A stretch of DNA of 43,092 nucleotides from Alysiella sp. (GTDB lineage: Bacteria; Pseudomonadota; Gammaproteobacteria; Burkholderiales; Neisseriaceae), in assembly GCF_030525755.1 (NCBI RefSeq), contig NZ_JAUNEC010000009.1, positions 1-43,092 of the forward strand. Direction: 5' to 3'. Of this stretch, positions 25,004 through 32,718 are shown in pieces. The position numbers and the translations under genes were made by a program. The number at the start of each line of letters is the position of its first letter. Position 1 is the stretch's first letter. Below the pieces are notes generated by a model. The model searched no databases. It had not been told where the DNA came from and saw nothing but the letters and a program-made list of their open reading frames with translations.

Positions 25004-25058
25004 AGGACATAATGATAAATGCAAACTATTCCTGTTTGTATTAAATTAACAAATATTT

Positions 25059-25072
25059 ACAATTTTAATTGT
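25059..25072. promoter_or_regulatory. Palindrome upstream of tonB (possible Fur-type operator)
   Basis: ACAATTTTAATTGT is a perfect 14-bp palindrome about 55 bases before the tonB start, in an AT-rich promoter region. tonB operons are commonly Fur-controlled, but the match to the Fur consensus is only by AT-richness and symmetry, so this is tentative. Confidence 0.35.
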
Positions 25073-25159
25073 GAATTATTACATAATCTGCCATTTTAAC
25101 CCCAATACACGCCAAATAATCCAAATTAAAGTTAAAGTTCTATGTGATATTGTAAGTAA

Positions 25160-25193
25160 GCTGCCTGAAAATGTGCTCACATTTTCAGGCAGC
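25160..25193. terminator. DUS-pair terminator downstream of hpnC
   Basis: GCTGCCTGAAAATGTG (25160-25175) pairs exactly with CACATTTTCAGGCAGC (25178-25193), a 16-bp stem with a two-base loop. It sits between the hpnC 3' end and the tonB promoter and shields tonB from read-through. Confidence 0.75.
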
Positions 25194-25232
25194 CTGTTGT
25201 TCATTAACTTACAAAGTGTATCATTAAAACTA

Positions 25233-26048
25233 CTATTGCTTTTGCCACGCTCGCTTTATCATCAATAACCAATCTTGCCAAGTTAAAACAGGGCGTTTCT
25301 GAAACACATCATATTGGTTTTCCGCGATTTTTTGCAAAATTCGTTGCCCACCTAATACAATCAAGCGCAATTCAAATCCAATCCGCCCTTTTAACGTTTT
25401 TGCCAATGGCGAGCCTGCTTTGAGCATTTTATGTGCTTTATCGCATTCATAAGCCAATAATTTTTGGAATGCCGAATCGGCTTGCCCTGCTGCGATTTGC
25501 GCTTCATTCACACCAAATTTTGCCATGTCGTCTTGCGGTAAATACACACGATTTTTCTGCCAATCAATCGCCACATCTTGCCAAAAATTAATCAGTTGCA
25601 ATGCAGTACAAATGCCATCACTTTGCGCCAAACTGCGCTCATCGGTTTCACCATACAAATGCAGTAAAATGCGCCCAATGGGATTGGCAGAACGCCGTGC
25701 ATAATCTACCAATTCGCCAAAATTTTGGTAACGTGTTTTAACCACATCTTGTGAAAATGCGTCCAATAAATCGTAAAATGGCTGCAATGGCAGACCAAAT
25801 GGAACAATTGCTTCATGCTGCAAACGTTGTATCAAGGGTGTTTGTGGCATTGCCCCTGCTGCAAGCAAATCCAATTCTGCTTTCAGGCAGCCTAATTTTG
25901 TCAAACGGCTTTCACTATCGTCCTGTCCCTCATCCGCAATGTCATCTGCAGTACGTGCAAAAGCATAAACCGCATGTATGGGTTTACGCAAACGACGTGG
26001 CAGTAAAACAGAACCTACGGGAAAATTTTCGTAATGATTAACAGACAT
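25233..26048 (-). CDS. hpnC: Squalene/phytoene synthase family protein, HpnC type
   Basis: This 271-residue trans-isoprenyl diphosphate synthase begins HYENFPVGSVLLPRRLR, characteristic of HpnC. It has the first aspartate motif (RTADDIAD near residues 32-39) and the second (NFWQDVAIDWQKNRVYLP). HpnC works with HpnD and HpnE to convert farnesyl diphosphate to squalene in hopanoid producers. No hpnD, hpnE or shc gene is in the window. It lies downstream of dksA on the same strand, separated by a DUS hairpin. The family is clear; the final isoprenoid product is not. Confidence 0.85.
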   Translation of the reverse strand: MSVNHYENFPVGSVLLPRRLRKPIHAVYAFARTADDIADEGQDDSESRLTKLGCLKAELDLLAAGAMPQTPLIQRLQHEAIVPFGLPLQPFYDLLDAFSQDVVKTRYQNFGELVDYARRSANPIGRILLHLYGETDERSLAQSDGICTALQLINFWQDVAIDWQKNRVYLPQDDMAKFGVNEAQIAAGQADSAFQKLLAYECDKAHKMLKAGSPLAKTLKGRIGFELRLIVLGGQRILQKIAENQYDVFQKRPVLTWQDWLLMIKRAWQKQ

Positions 26049-26080
26049 AATCCATAAAATATTGAGTGGATAAAAGACAT

Positions 26081-26124
26081 ATAGGCTGCTTGAAACCGTT
26101 TTAACGATTTTTCAGGCAGCCTAT
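26081..26124 (-). terminator. DUS-pair terminator after dksA
   Basis: ATAGGCTGCTTGAAA (26081-26095) and TTTCAGGCAGCCTAT (26110-26124) form a 15-base stem with one G-T mismatch, on a 14-base loop. It separates dksA from hpnC. One arm has a changed DUS (GCTTGAA). Confidence 0.65.
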
Positions 26125-26151
26125 ATCCATAACAAATACATTTTGTACTTT

Positions 26152-26568
26152 CTAATCCGCAAACTGCTTTTTCATGCGTTCACGGCGTTCTTGCGCCTCA
26201 ACCGATAAGGTAGCAGTTGGACGTACCAGTAAACGTTTCAAACCAATCGGTTCGCCCGTATCACGGCAAAAACCATAGTCGCCCTCATCAATATCACGAA
26301 TGGAAGCCTGAATTTTTGCCAACAACTTGCGTTCACGGTCGCGCGTACGCAATTCCAATGCATACTCTTCTTCTTGTGAGGCACGGTCAGCTGGGTCTGG
26401 TGCTGCTTCGTGTTCTTGCATTTGTTCAGTGGTGTTAAACGCATTCGCAATCAATTCATCTTGCATTTTTACCAAAACTTCACGGAAAAATGCCAAATGA
26501 TCCGCATTCATATAATCGTCTTCCGAGCCATTCCAATTCAAAATATCTTGTTCATTGAGTTTTGCCAT
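26152..26568 (-). CDS. dksA: RNA polymerase-binding transcription factor DksA, cysteine-poor
   Basis: The 138-residue protein has the DksA layout: an N-terminal helix, a long coiled coil with an acidic tip (DPADRASQEEEYALELRTRDRE), and a C-terminal globular domain. The domain keeps DYGFCRDTGEPIGLKRLLVRPTA, but only one cysteine remains where E. coli DksA has four zinc ligands; the others are replaced by Thr, Ser and Ala. It should bind RNA polymerase through the secondary channel and act with ppGpp. Cysteine-poor DksA proteins are known to work without zinc in some bacteria. It is divergent from sucA. Confidence 0.92.
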   Translation of the reverse strand: MAKLNEQDILNWNGSEDDYMNADHLAFFREVLVKMQDELIANAFNTTEQMQEHEAAPDPADRASQEEEYALELRTRDRERKLLAKIQASIRDIDEGDYGFCRDTGEPIGLKRLLVRPTATLSVEAQERRERMKKQFAD

Positions 26569-26748
26569 AAACTTTTTCCTTATCTTGATTTCTTATTTTT
26601 TAGGACATATATCGCACCAAAAGCACAGCATCATAACACGTTTTGTTAAAAATGGTGTTTTTGTTAGATAGGCTGCCTGAATATTGTGTGTTGCTTTTGC
26701 ACCTCAAGAAAACCACACAGAGATAAGCTTGGCAAATAAGTATCACAA

Positions 26749-26845
26749 AAAACGCCGTTTTACCACTTATCAAGTGGCAAGATAGGGAGTAAAATAAATA
26801 CTGATTGCGCCGCAGCCTGCACTAAAACAGCCGTTGCGGTTTTTC
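26749..26845 (+). promoter_or_regulatory. Structured leader upstream of sucA
   Basis: Three potential hairpins lie in series: AAAACG-C-CGTTTT (26749-26761), CCACTT-ATC-AAGTGG (26763-26777), and a longer CCGCA/TGCGG pair (26810-26814, 26835-26839) followed by TTTTTCC. The last resembles a weak terminator just before the sucA ribosome site. They may form a leader that controls sucAB, or may be incidental. A DUS lies further upstream near 26671. No gene is seen in 26569-26876. Confidence 0.35.
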
Positions 26846-26876
26846 CACAATGTATTCCAACACAAAAGGCACAGCC

Positions 26877-29717
26877 ATGATGGATGAAAAACTGAATTTC
26901 TCTTATTTGTTCGGTTCAAACGCTCCTTATATCGAGGAATTATATGAACAATTTCTACATAGCCCCGATTCAGTAGAGCCAGTTTGGCAAACTTATTTTC
27001 AAGATTTGGCAGCGCAACCTGGTGCAGTTGAAAAAGATGTAGCACACGGTCCCATTCAAGAATCGTTTGCTAATTTAGCCAAACAACATCGCAGCCAAGC
27101 TGTTTCAGGCAACCTTGATGAGGCATTATTGCAAAAACAAATTGCGGTTTTGCATCTGATTACCGCCTACCGCATTCAAGGCGCACATGCAGCAAAATTA
27201 GATCCTTTAGGTTTAAAACAGCCGCAACATATTGAAGGGCTTTCCCCCACAGAACATGGTTTAACCGATGCCGATATGGCTGTGAAATTCGGTTTGGGTG
27301 CAGGCGATTTCGCGATTGACGACAGCAACAAATTACCGCTTTCTGAAATCATCGCCAAATTGAAACAAACTTATTGTGGACACATTGGTGTGGAATACAT
27401 GCACATCAATAACCGCGAAGAACGTTTGTGGATTCGCAATCATTTTGAACGTGATTTGTCCACGCCCAAATTCAATAAAGAACAAAAACGTGATATTTTA
27501 AAACAAGTTACCGCAGCCGAAACACTGGAACGCTATTTGCATACCAAATATGTGGGACAAAAACGCTTCTCAGTAGAAGGCGGTGAGAGCGCGATTGCAG
27601 GCTTGAATTATTTGGTACAAAACGCAGGTAAAGATGGTGTAGAAGAAATCATCATCGGCATGGCGCACCGTGGTCGCCTAAATGTTTTGGTCAATACTTT
27701 GGGCAAAAAACCTGGCGATTTGTTTGCCGAATTTGAAGGTCGTGCCGAAGTAAAATTCCCAAGCGGCGATGTGAAATACCACAATGGTTTTTCATCTGAC
27801 ATTGCCACACCTTACGGTGCCATGCACGTTACATTAGCGTTTAACCCATCGCATTTGGAAATTGTGAATCCCGTAGTAGAAGGTTCTGCGCGTGCCAAAC
27901 AAGGTCGCCGTGGAACCGATGGTGTCAAACAGGTTTTACCTGTATTGATTCACGGCGACAGCGCATTCATCGGCTTGGGCGTGAACCAAGCAACTTTCAA
28001 TATGTCTCGCACGCGCGGTTACACGACTGGCGGCACAATCCACATGGTCATCAACAACCAAATTGGCTTCACCACATCCGATACCCGCGACACACGCTCT
28101 ACCGTGTATTGTACCGACATCGCCAAAATGGTAGATGCCCCCATTTTCCATGTGAACGGCGATGACCCCGAAGCCGTGTGCTATGTGGTTCAGGCAGCTT
28201 TGGACTACCGCAAACAATTCCAAAAAGATGTGGTAATTGATTTGGTGTGCTTCCGCAAATTGGGACACAACGAAGGGGACGACCCTACTTTAACCCAACC
28301 ATTGATGTACCGTGCCGTTGCCCAACATCCTGGCACACGTGCCTTGTATGCTGAAAAATTAGTTAAAGAAGGCACAATCAGCACAAGCGAAGCCGATGGC
28401 TTGGTACAGGCCTATCGCGATGCTTTAGACAAAGGTGAACACGTTGAACAAACACGCTTAACCGACTATGAAAGCAAACATCGTGTAGATTGGTCTAAAT
28501 ATCAAGGTCAAGATTGGCGCGAAAACGTGGAAAGCGGTTTGCCAGCAGCAGACATTGCACGGCTGGCTGAAAAATTCACGCAATCACCCGAAGGTTTTGG
28601 TTTACACAACACCGCCAAGCGCGTGATTCAACAGCGCAAAGAAATGGCAGCGGGCGAGCAAAACATGGACTGGGGCATGGCGGAAACTTTGGCTTACGCC
28701 AGCATGGTAACCAACGGCACAGGTGTTCGCATTTCAGGTGAGGACTCAGGGCGTGGCACATTCTCACACCGCCACGCTGTGTTGCACGATACCAACCGTC
28801 AAACCCATGAAACAGGCATCTACATACCATTGCAACACATGGCAGAGAACCAAGCACCGTTTACCGTGATTGATTCTATTTTGAATGAAGAAGCGGTTAT
28901 GGCTTATGAATATGGCTATGCCTGTTCTGCTCCCGAACAACTGACCATTTGGGAAGCCCAATTTGGCGACTTTGCCAATGGCGCACAAGTGGTGATTGAC
29001 CAATTCTTATCATCTGGCGAAACCAAGTGGGGTCGTTTGTGCGGCTTAACCACGATTTTGCCACACGGCTATGATGGTCAAGGTCCCGAGCATTCATCTG
29101 CTCGTTTAGAACGCTGGCTGCAACTGTGTTCCGAACACAATATGCAAATCATCATGCCATCGGAAGCATCGCAAATATTCCACATTTTGCGCCGCCAAAC
29201 ACTACGTTCTATGCGCCGCCCATTGGTCATTTTCATGTCCAAACGCCTGTTGCGTTTCAAAGACGCAACCAGCCCATTGAGCGATTTCTTGGAAGGCACA
29301 ACATTCCGCCCTGTAATTGGCGACACCGCCAACCGCGCCAACAACAGTAGCGTAAAACGCGTAGTATTGTGTGCAGGTCAAGTGTATTACGACATCGCCA
29401 AAGGTCGTGAAGAACGCGGTCTGGAAAACGATGTAGCAATCGTGCGCGTAGAACAGTTGTACCCATTCCCTTACGCCGAAGTTGAAGCCGAATTAGCCAA
29501 ATACCCCAATGCACAAGAAATCGTGTGGGCTCAAGAAGAACCCAAAAATCAAGGCGCGTGGTATCAAACCCGTCATCGTTTGGAACGCTTGGCAACAGGC
29601 AACCAGCAAGTGTTGTACGCAGGTCGTCCTGCCAGTGCATCGCCTGCGGTGGGTTATGCCAGCAAACACAATGCCCAACTGAAACAGTTGGTGGAAGACA
29701 CATTGAATTTCAATTAA
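26877..29717 (+). CDS. sucA: 2-oxoglutarate dehydrogenase E1 component
   Basis: The 946-residue protein is the full-length thiamine-diphosphate E1 subunit. It begins MMDEKLNFSYLFGSNAPYIE, has the GMAHRGRLNVL segment, the ThDP/Mg motif HGDSAFIGLGV..MVINNQIGFTTS, and the transketolase-like C-terminal half (SGEDSGRGTFSHRHAVLHD). It decarboxylates 2-oxoglutarate in the TCA cycle and passes succinyl groups to SucB. I prefer the ATG pair at 26877/26880, behind AAAGG, to an in-frame ATG at 26850. gltA and the sdh genes, often upstream in this family, are absent. sucB follows after a DUS hairpin. Confidence 0.97.
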   Translation: MMDEKLNFSYLFGSNAPYIEELYEQFLHSPDSVEPVWQTYFQDLAAQPGAVEKDVAHGPIQESFANLAKQHRSQAVSGNLDEALLQKQIAVLHLITAYRIQGAHAAKLDPLGLKQPQHIEGLSPTEHGLTDADMAVKFGLGAGDFAIDDSNKLPLSEIIAKLKQTYCGHIGVEYMHINNREERLWIRNHFERDLSTPKFNKEQKRDILKQVTAAETLERYLHTKYVGQKRFSVEGGESAIAGLNYLVQNAGKDGVEEIIIGMAHRGRLNVLVNTLGKKPGDLFAEFEGRAEVKFPSGDVKYHNGFSSDIATPYGAMHVTLAFNPSHLEIVNPVVEGSARAKQGRRGTDGVKQVLPVLIHGDSAFIGLGVNQATFNMSRTRGYTTGGTIHMVINNQIGFTTSDTRDTRSTVYCTDIAKMVDAPIFHVNGDDPEAVCYVVQAALDYRKQFQKDVVIDLVCFRKLGHNEGDDPTLTQPLMYRAVAQHPGTRALYAEKLVKEGTISTSEADGLVQAYRDALDKGEHVEQTRLTDYESKHRVDWSKYQGQDWRENVESGLPAADIARLAEKFTQSPEGFGLHNTAKRVIQQRKEMAAGEQNMDWGMAETLAYASMVTNGTGVRISGEDSGRGTFSHRHAVLHDTNRQTHETGIYIPLQHMAENQAPFTVIDSILNEEAVMAYEYGYACSAPEQLTIWEAQFGDFANGAQVVIDQFLSSGETKWGRLCGLTTILPHGYDGQGPEHSSARLERWLQLCSEHNMQIIMPSEASQIFHILRRQTLRSMRRPLVIFMSKRLLRFKDATSPLSDFLEGTTFRPVIGDTANRANNSSVKRVVLCAGQVYYDIAKGREERGLENDVAIVRVEQLYPFPYAEVEAELAKYPNAQEIVWAQEEPKNQGAWYQTRHRLERLATGNQQVLYAGRPASASPAVGYASKHNAQLKQLVEDTLNFN

Positions 29718-29725
29718 TCACTTTC

Positions 29726-29752
29726 AGGCTGCCTGAAAGTTTCAGGCAGCCT
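29726..29752 (+). terminator. DUS-pair hairpin between sucA and sucB
   Basis: AGGCTGCCTGAAA (29726-29738) pairs with TTTCAGGCAGCCT (29740-29752) around a single base, followed by TTATC. Only a short T tract follows, so it may be a partial terminator that lowers sucB relative to sucA, or just a DUS cluster. Confidence 0.6.
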
Positions 29753-29778
29753 TTATCTGTACCCATTTGGAGATAAAA

Positions 29779-30966
29779 ATGATTGTAGAAGTAAACGTAC
29801 CCGTATTCGCCGAAAGCATTACCGAAGGCACCCTGCTTTCTTGGAAAAAGAAAGTAGGCGAAAGTGTAGCCCGTGATGAAATCTTGGTAGACATTGAAAC
29901 CGACAAAGTGGTACTGGATGTACCCGCACCACAGGCTGGCGTATTGGTGGAAATTATCGTACAAGACGGCGAAACCGTTACCACGCAACAATTGTTGGCA
30001 AAAATTGACACCGAAGCACAAACTGGTGCAACAACTGCTGTTGAGCCTGCCGTTCAGGCAGCCACGACTACTGAAGCTGCGCCTGTTTCCAATGCCCAAG
30101 CAGGTGTTGCCATGCCTGCTGCGGCAAAATTGGCTGCTGAAAAAGGCGTTGATGTGAACAGCATTCAAGGTTCTGGTCGTGATGGTCGCGTGCTAAAAGA
30201 AGATGTACAAAAATCCCAAGCAAACCCAAAAGCAACTGCATCTGCTGTCGCTATACCACAAGGTGCACGCCCCGAGCAACGCGTACCCATGAGCCGTTTA
30301 CGCGCACGCGTGGCAGAACGTTTGTTACAATCGCAAGCAGAAAACGCGATTTTGACCACGTTCAACGAAGTGAACATGAAACCCGTGATGGATTTACGCG
30401 CCAAATACAAAGACAAGTTTGAAAAAGAACATGGCGTGAAATTGGGCTTTATGTCTTTCTTTGTTAAGGCTGCGGTAGCCGCATTGAAAAAATTCCCTGT
30501 TGTGAATGCGTCTGTGGACGGCAACGACATTGTTTACCATGGCTACTTTGACATCGGTATTGCGGTGGGCAGCCCACGCGGTTTGGTTGTGCCAATCTTG
30601 CGCGATGCCGACCAAATGAGCATTGCCGACATTGAAAAAGCCATTGTGGATTATGCGGTTAAAGCCAAAGACGGCAAAATCGCCATTGAAGATTTGACTG
30701 GCGGTACATTCTCCATTACTAATGGCGGCACGTTCGGTTCTATGATGTCTACGCCCATCATCAACCCACCACAATCTGCGATTTTGGGCATGCACGCAAC
30801 CAAAGAACGTGCCGTTGTGGAAAATGGCGAAATCGTGATTCGTCCGATGATGTACTTGGCATTGTCTTACGACCACCGCATTATTGACGGTCGTGAAGCG
30901 GTGCTGACTTTGGTAACAATCAAAGAATTGTTGGAAGACCCAGCTCGTTTGTTGTTGGATTTGTAA
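29779..30966 (+). CDS. sucB: Dihydrolipoyllysine-residue succinyltransferase (2-oxoglutarate dehydrogenase E2)
   Basis: The 395-residue protein has one N-terminal lipoyl domain with the lipoylated K43 in ETDKVVLDVP, an Ala/Thr/Pro-rich hinge, and a peripheral subunit-binding domain near 108-145 (AAAKLAAEKGVDVNSIQGSG). The catalytic domain contains the active-site motif DHRIIDGREA (H366, D370). It transfers succinyl groups to CoA as the core of the oxoglutarate dehydrogenase complex. I chose the ATG at 29779 behind TTGGAG; the in-frame TTG at 29767 is that ribosome site itself. lpdA is not adjacent. Confidence 0.97.
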   Translation: MIVEVNVPVFAESITEGTLLSWKKKVGESVARDEILVDIETDKVVLDVPAPQAGVLVEIIVQDGETVTTQQLLAKIDTEAQTGATTAVEPAVQAATTTEAAPVSNAQAGVAMPAAAKLAAEKGVDVNSIQGSGRDGRVLKEDVQKSQANPKATASAVAIPQGARPEQRVPMSRLRARVAERLLQSQAENAILTTFNEVNMKPVMDLRAKYKDKFEKEHGVKLGFMSFFVKAAVAALKKFPVVNASVDGNDIVYHGYFDIGIAVGSPRGLVVPILRDADQMSIADIEKAIVDYAVKAKDGKIAIEDLTGGTFSITNGGTFGSMMSTPIINPPQSAILGMHATKERAVVENGEIVIRPMMYLALSYDHRIIDGREAVLTLVTIKELLEDPARLLLDL

Positions 30967-30978
30967 TGTAAGCCAATC

Positions 30979-31018
30979 AGGTTGCCTGAAAGCAACAAAG
31001 CTTTCAGGCAACCTTTTT
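30979..31018 (+). terminator. Terminator from a co-varying variant DUS pair
   Basis: AGGTTGCCTGAAAGC (30979-30993) pairs perfectly with GCTTTCAGGCAACCT (31000-31014), followed by TTTT. Both arms carry the same C-to-T change relative to the DUS, keeping the stem while losing the uptake sequence. Confidence 0.8.
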
Positions 31019-31034
31019 GTGGATTGAATAAGCA

Positions 31035-31730
31035 ATGAAAAAAATCATTTTGTCTTTTTTAGGTCTATTAGTCGGATTATTAAGCTCAATTGTGGTTTAT
31101 TTATTATCCGCCTATTATTTAGGCAAAATGCCACACAATACAGCACGAGACCCAAACGCCGTCCGAAACATACCTATTTTCATCATCAGCAATGGCGTAC
31201 ACACCGACATTGCCATGCCCATGAGCAACCAAGTATTTAATTGGCATCACATCATCAATCCCAAAGATACCCAAATGGGGCAAGAACAAACACCTAAATA
31301 TGTCGCCATTGGTTGGGGAGATCGTGGTTTCTATTTGGATACCCCAACTTGGGCAGATTTAAAATTCAGTACCGCATTTTATGCAATTACAGGCTTAAAC
31401 CAAACAGCATTACACATTAGCTATTATTTTCAAGAAATTGGAACCAATGAAAATATTGCCAAAATTATGGTAAGCCCAGACGAATATCAAAAATTGGTTC
31501 ATGCCATTTTACCCAGTTTCAAGTTGTCTGAAAAAGGTACAGTTCAAGCCATTCCCAACGCACATTACGCCAATCATGATGCATTTTATGAAGCCAATGG
31601 ACATTATCATTTGGCACAAACTTGCAATACTTGGACAAACTCCAGATTAAAAATGAGTGGCTTACCCGCAGTAAAATGGACTCCCTTTGCCAAACCTTTA
31701 ATTGAATTTCATAAAAAAAATCAAATGTGA
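31035..31730 (+). CDS. DUF2459 family membrane-anchored protein
   Basis: The 231-residue protein has an N-terminal hydrophobic helix (IILSFLGLLVGLLSSIVVYL), then a periplasm-facing domain of the DUF2459 family. Conserved features are IFIISNGVHTDIAMP, YVAIGWGDRGFYLDTPTW, and a C-terminal CNTWTNSRLKMSGLP with a conserved Cys and Asn. The Cys with the early His resembles a papain-like or NlpC-type arrangement, but this is an inference. Function is unknown; some relatives are annotated near urease clusters. It starts 17 bases after the sucB terminator and is AT-richer than sucB. Confidence 0.75.
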   Translation: MKKIILSFLGLLVGLLSSIVVYLLSAYYLGKMPHNTARDPNAVRNIPIFIISNGVHTDIAMPMSNQVFNWHHIINPKDTQMGQEQTPKYVAIGWGDRGFYLDTPTWADLKFSTAFYAITGLNQTALHISYYFQEIGTNENIAKIMVSPDEYQKLVHAILPSFKLSEKGTVQAIPNAHYANHDAFYEANGHYHLAQTCNTWTNSRLKMSGLPAVKWTPFAKPLIEFHKKNQM

Positions 31731-31741
31731 AACGAAAACCA

Positions 31742-31823
31742 ACTGAAAATTTTTCAAAACCGCCATTATTGTCATTTCTCGTAGGCGTACTACCGTCCAA
31801 AATCAAATTTAAAAATTTTCAGT
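31742..31823. repeat. 82-bp inverted-repeat element after the DUF2459 gene
   Basis: ACTGAAAATTTT (31742-31753) and AAAATTTTCAGT (31812-31823) are exact 12-bp inverted ends, extendable inward with one mismatch. The interior GTCATTTCTCGTAGGCG loosely recalls degenerate neisserial dRS3-type sequence. It has no coding content and differs from the Correia-like family. The following 31824-32022 stretch holds one DUS (near 32010) and nothing else I can support. Confidence 0.45.
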
Positions 31824-32022
31824 AACTTACTCTGGAGAGGGTTGAGGAAATCCAAAGAACCACCCTCACTAATCCCTTCCCGCCAGACAAGGGAGAAGAT
31901 ACGTTACTGAATATCAAAATGTTGCGATGCTGAAATTGATTTTGGACAGCAGTGCGCCTATTCAGGAATGACGGTATTGAACATTGCCACCGTTTGGTAA
32001 AAGTTTTAGGCTGCCTGAAAAT

Positions 32023-32082
32023 TATGGTGGATTAAATTTAAATCAGGACAAAGCAACAACACACACCGTGTACAATATCACA
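32023..32082. repeat. Correia-like half element, left
   Basis: TATGGTGGATTAAATTTAAA followed by TCAGGACAAAGC and CCGTGTACA matches one end and half the interior of subfamily 1 elements (compare the reversed right end of 11309-11418). The other terminal repeat is missing. It faces a similar half at 32703-32762 in inverted orientation. Confidence 0.65.
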
Positions 32083-32090
32083 AAAGCCAT

Positions 32091-32276
32091 TCATTGCCGC
32101 CACCGCATACCAATCGGCGCGATTACCATACGCAAAACAGTTGGATAAGCAGCTCGGGTCAAATTGGTCTGCGGCATAATGTTGTGGGCGATTTGCGCGT
32201 GGTGCGCCTGTTTGCGCTGCGATTGGATGCGTAAATCGCGGTGCAGCCGTGCGGCTTGCATGGGGTCTATGGGCAT
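32091..32276 (-). CDS. Small basic hypothetical protein, 61 aa
   Basis: A 61-codon frame begins at an ATG preceded on the minus strand by GGAGTTCCCATT, a strong ribosome site with good spacing. The product starts MPIDPMQAARLHRDL, is rich in Arg, His and Gln, and has no membrane helix or signal peptide. I do not recognise the family. Its 3' end lies nine bases from a Correia-like half element, so the natural C-terminus may have been lost. It lies downstream of the nuclease-domain pseudogene on the same strand, which may mean a shared phage-like origin. Real expression is uncertain. Confidence 0.45.
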   Translation of the reverse strand: MPIDPMQAARLHRDLRIQSQRKQAHHAQIAHNIMPQTNLTRAAYPTVLRMVIAPIGMRWRQ

Positions 32277-32383
32277 AATGGGAACTCCTGTGTAGGCTGC
32301 CTGAAAACCAAATGATTTGATTGCTTTTAAATTTGAAGCAATGTAGAATAAAGGAACAGTGCATAGCACTTGGCATTCTGATT

Positions 32384-32718
32384 TTATTCAGAAAACGTTT
32401 CGGACGTGTGCGAGACGCTGCCCTTTCTCTTATACATGGTTTGCATGACCAATTTCTTACCTTTTTTACCACTGTGTACTTCTTCAATGTAAAACACAAT
32501 ATCATCACATTGTTTCATGTATTTGATGGCATCTCTGCCGATTTTGATTTTGCCTGCATATTCTACTTTGTCATAATTTTGAATGATGTCCGCAATCAAA
32601 ATAAAGTCATCAGGCACAACCGCAACTTAACCGCGACTTTCTTCTGCTTTTGCATTACCATGTTGTTTTAAAACGTGTTTAATGCCGTAATTGTCTATTT
32701 CATGGGTGTAGGTACATA
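32384..32718 (-). pseudogene. Phage-type nuclease-domain (PBECR-like) remnant with in-frame stop
   Basis: Reading the minus strand in one frame gives THEIDNYGIKHVLKQHGNA, then KAEESRG, a TAA at 32629-32627, and VAVVPDDFILIADIIQNYD continuing to FSE at 32384. The pattern (HxxxxHGN, then RGQ with Gln expected at the stop, then DF-x-LI-x-DII, then VFYIEEV and GKKGKKLVMQTMYKRK) fits the phage-type Barnase-EndoU-ColicinE5-RelE nuclease domain often found at the ends of Mu-like head proteins or as toxins. A CAA-to-TAA change would explain the stop. The 5' end runs into a Correia-like half element. Inactive as it stands. Confidence 0.6.

Noticed and set aside
32038..32508. 156-residue minus-strand frame across 32038-32508
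   Set aside because: It runs in another frame across a DUS, the small gene and the end of the nuclease remnant; its composition looks like a shadow.
32321..32671. 116-residue plus-strand frame opposite the nuclease remnant
   Set aside because: It is antisense to the recognisable domain and has no family features.
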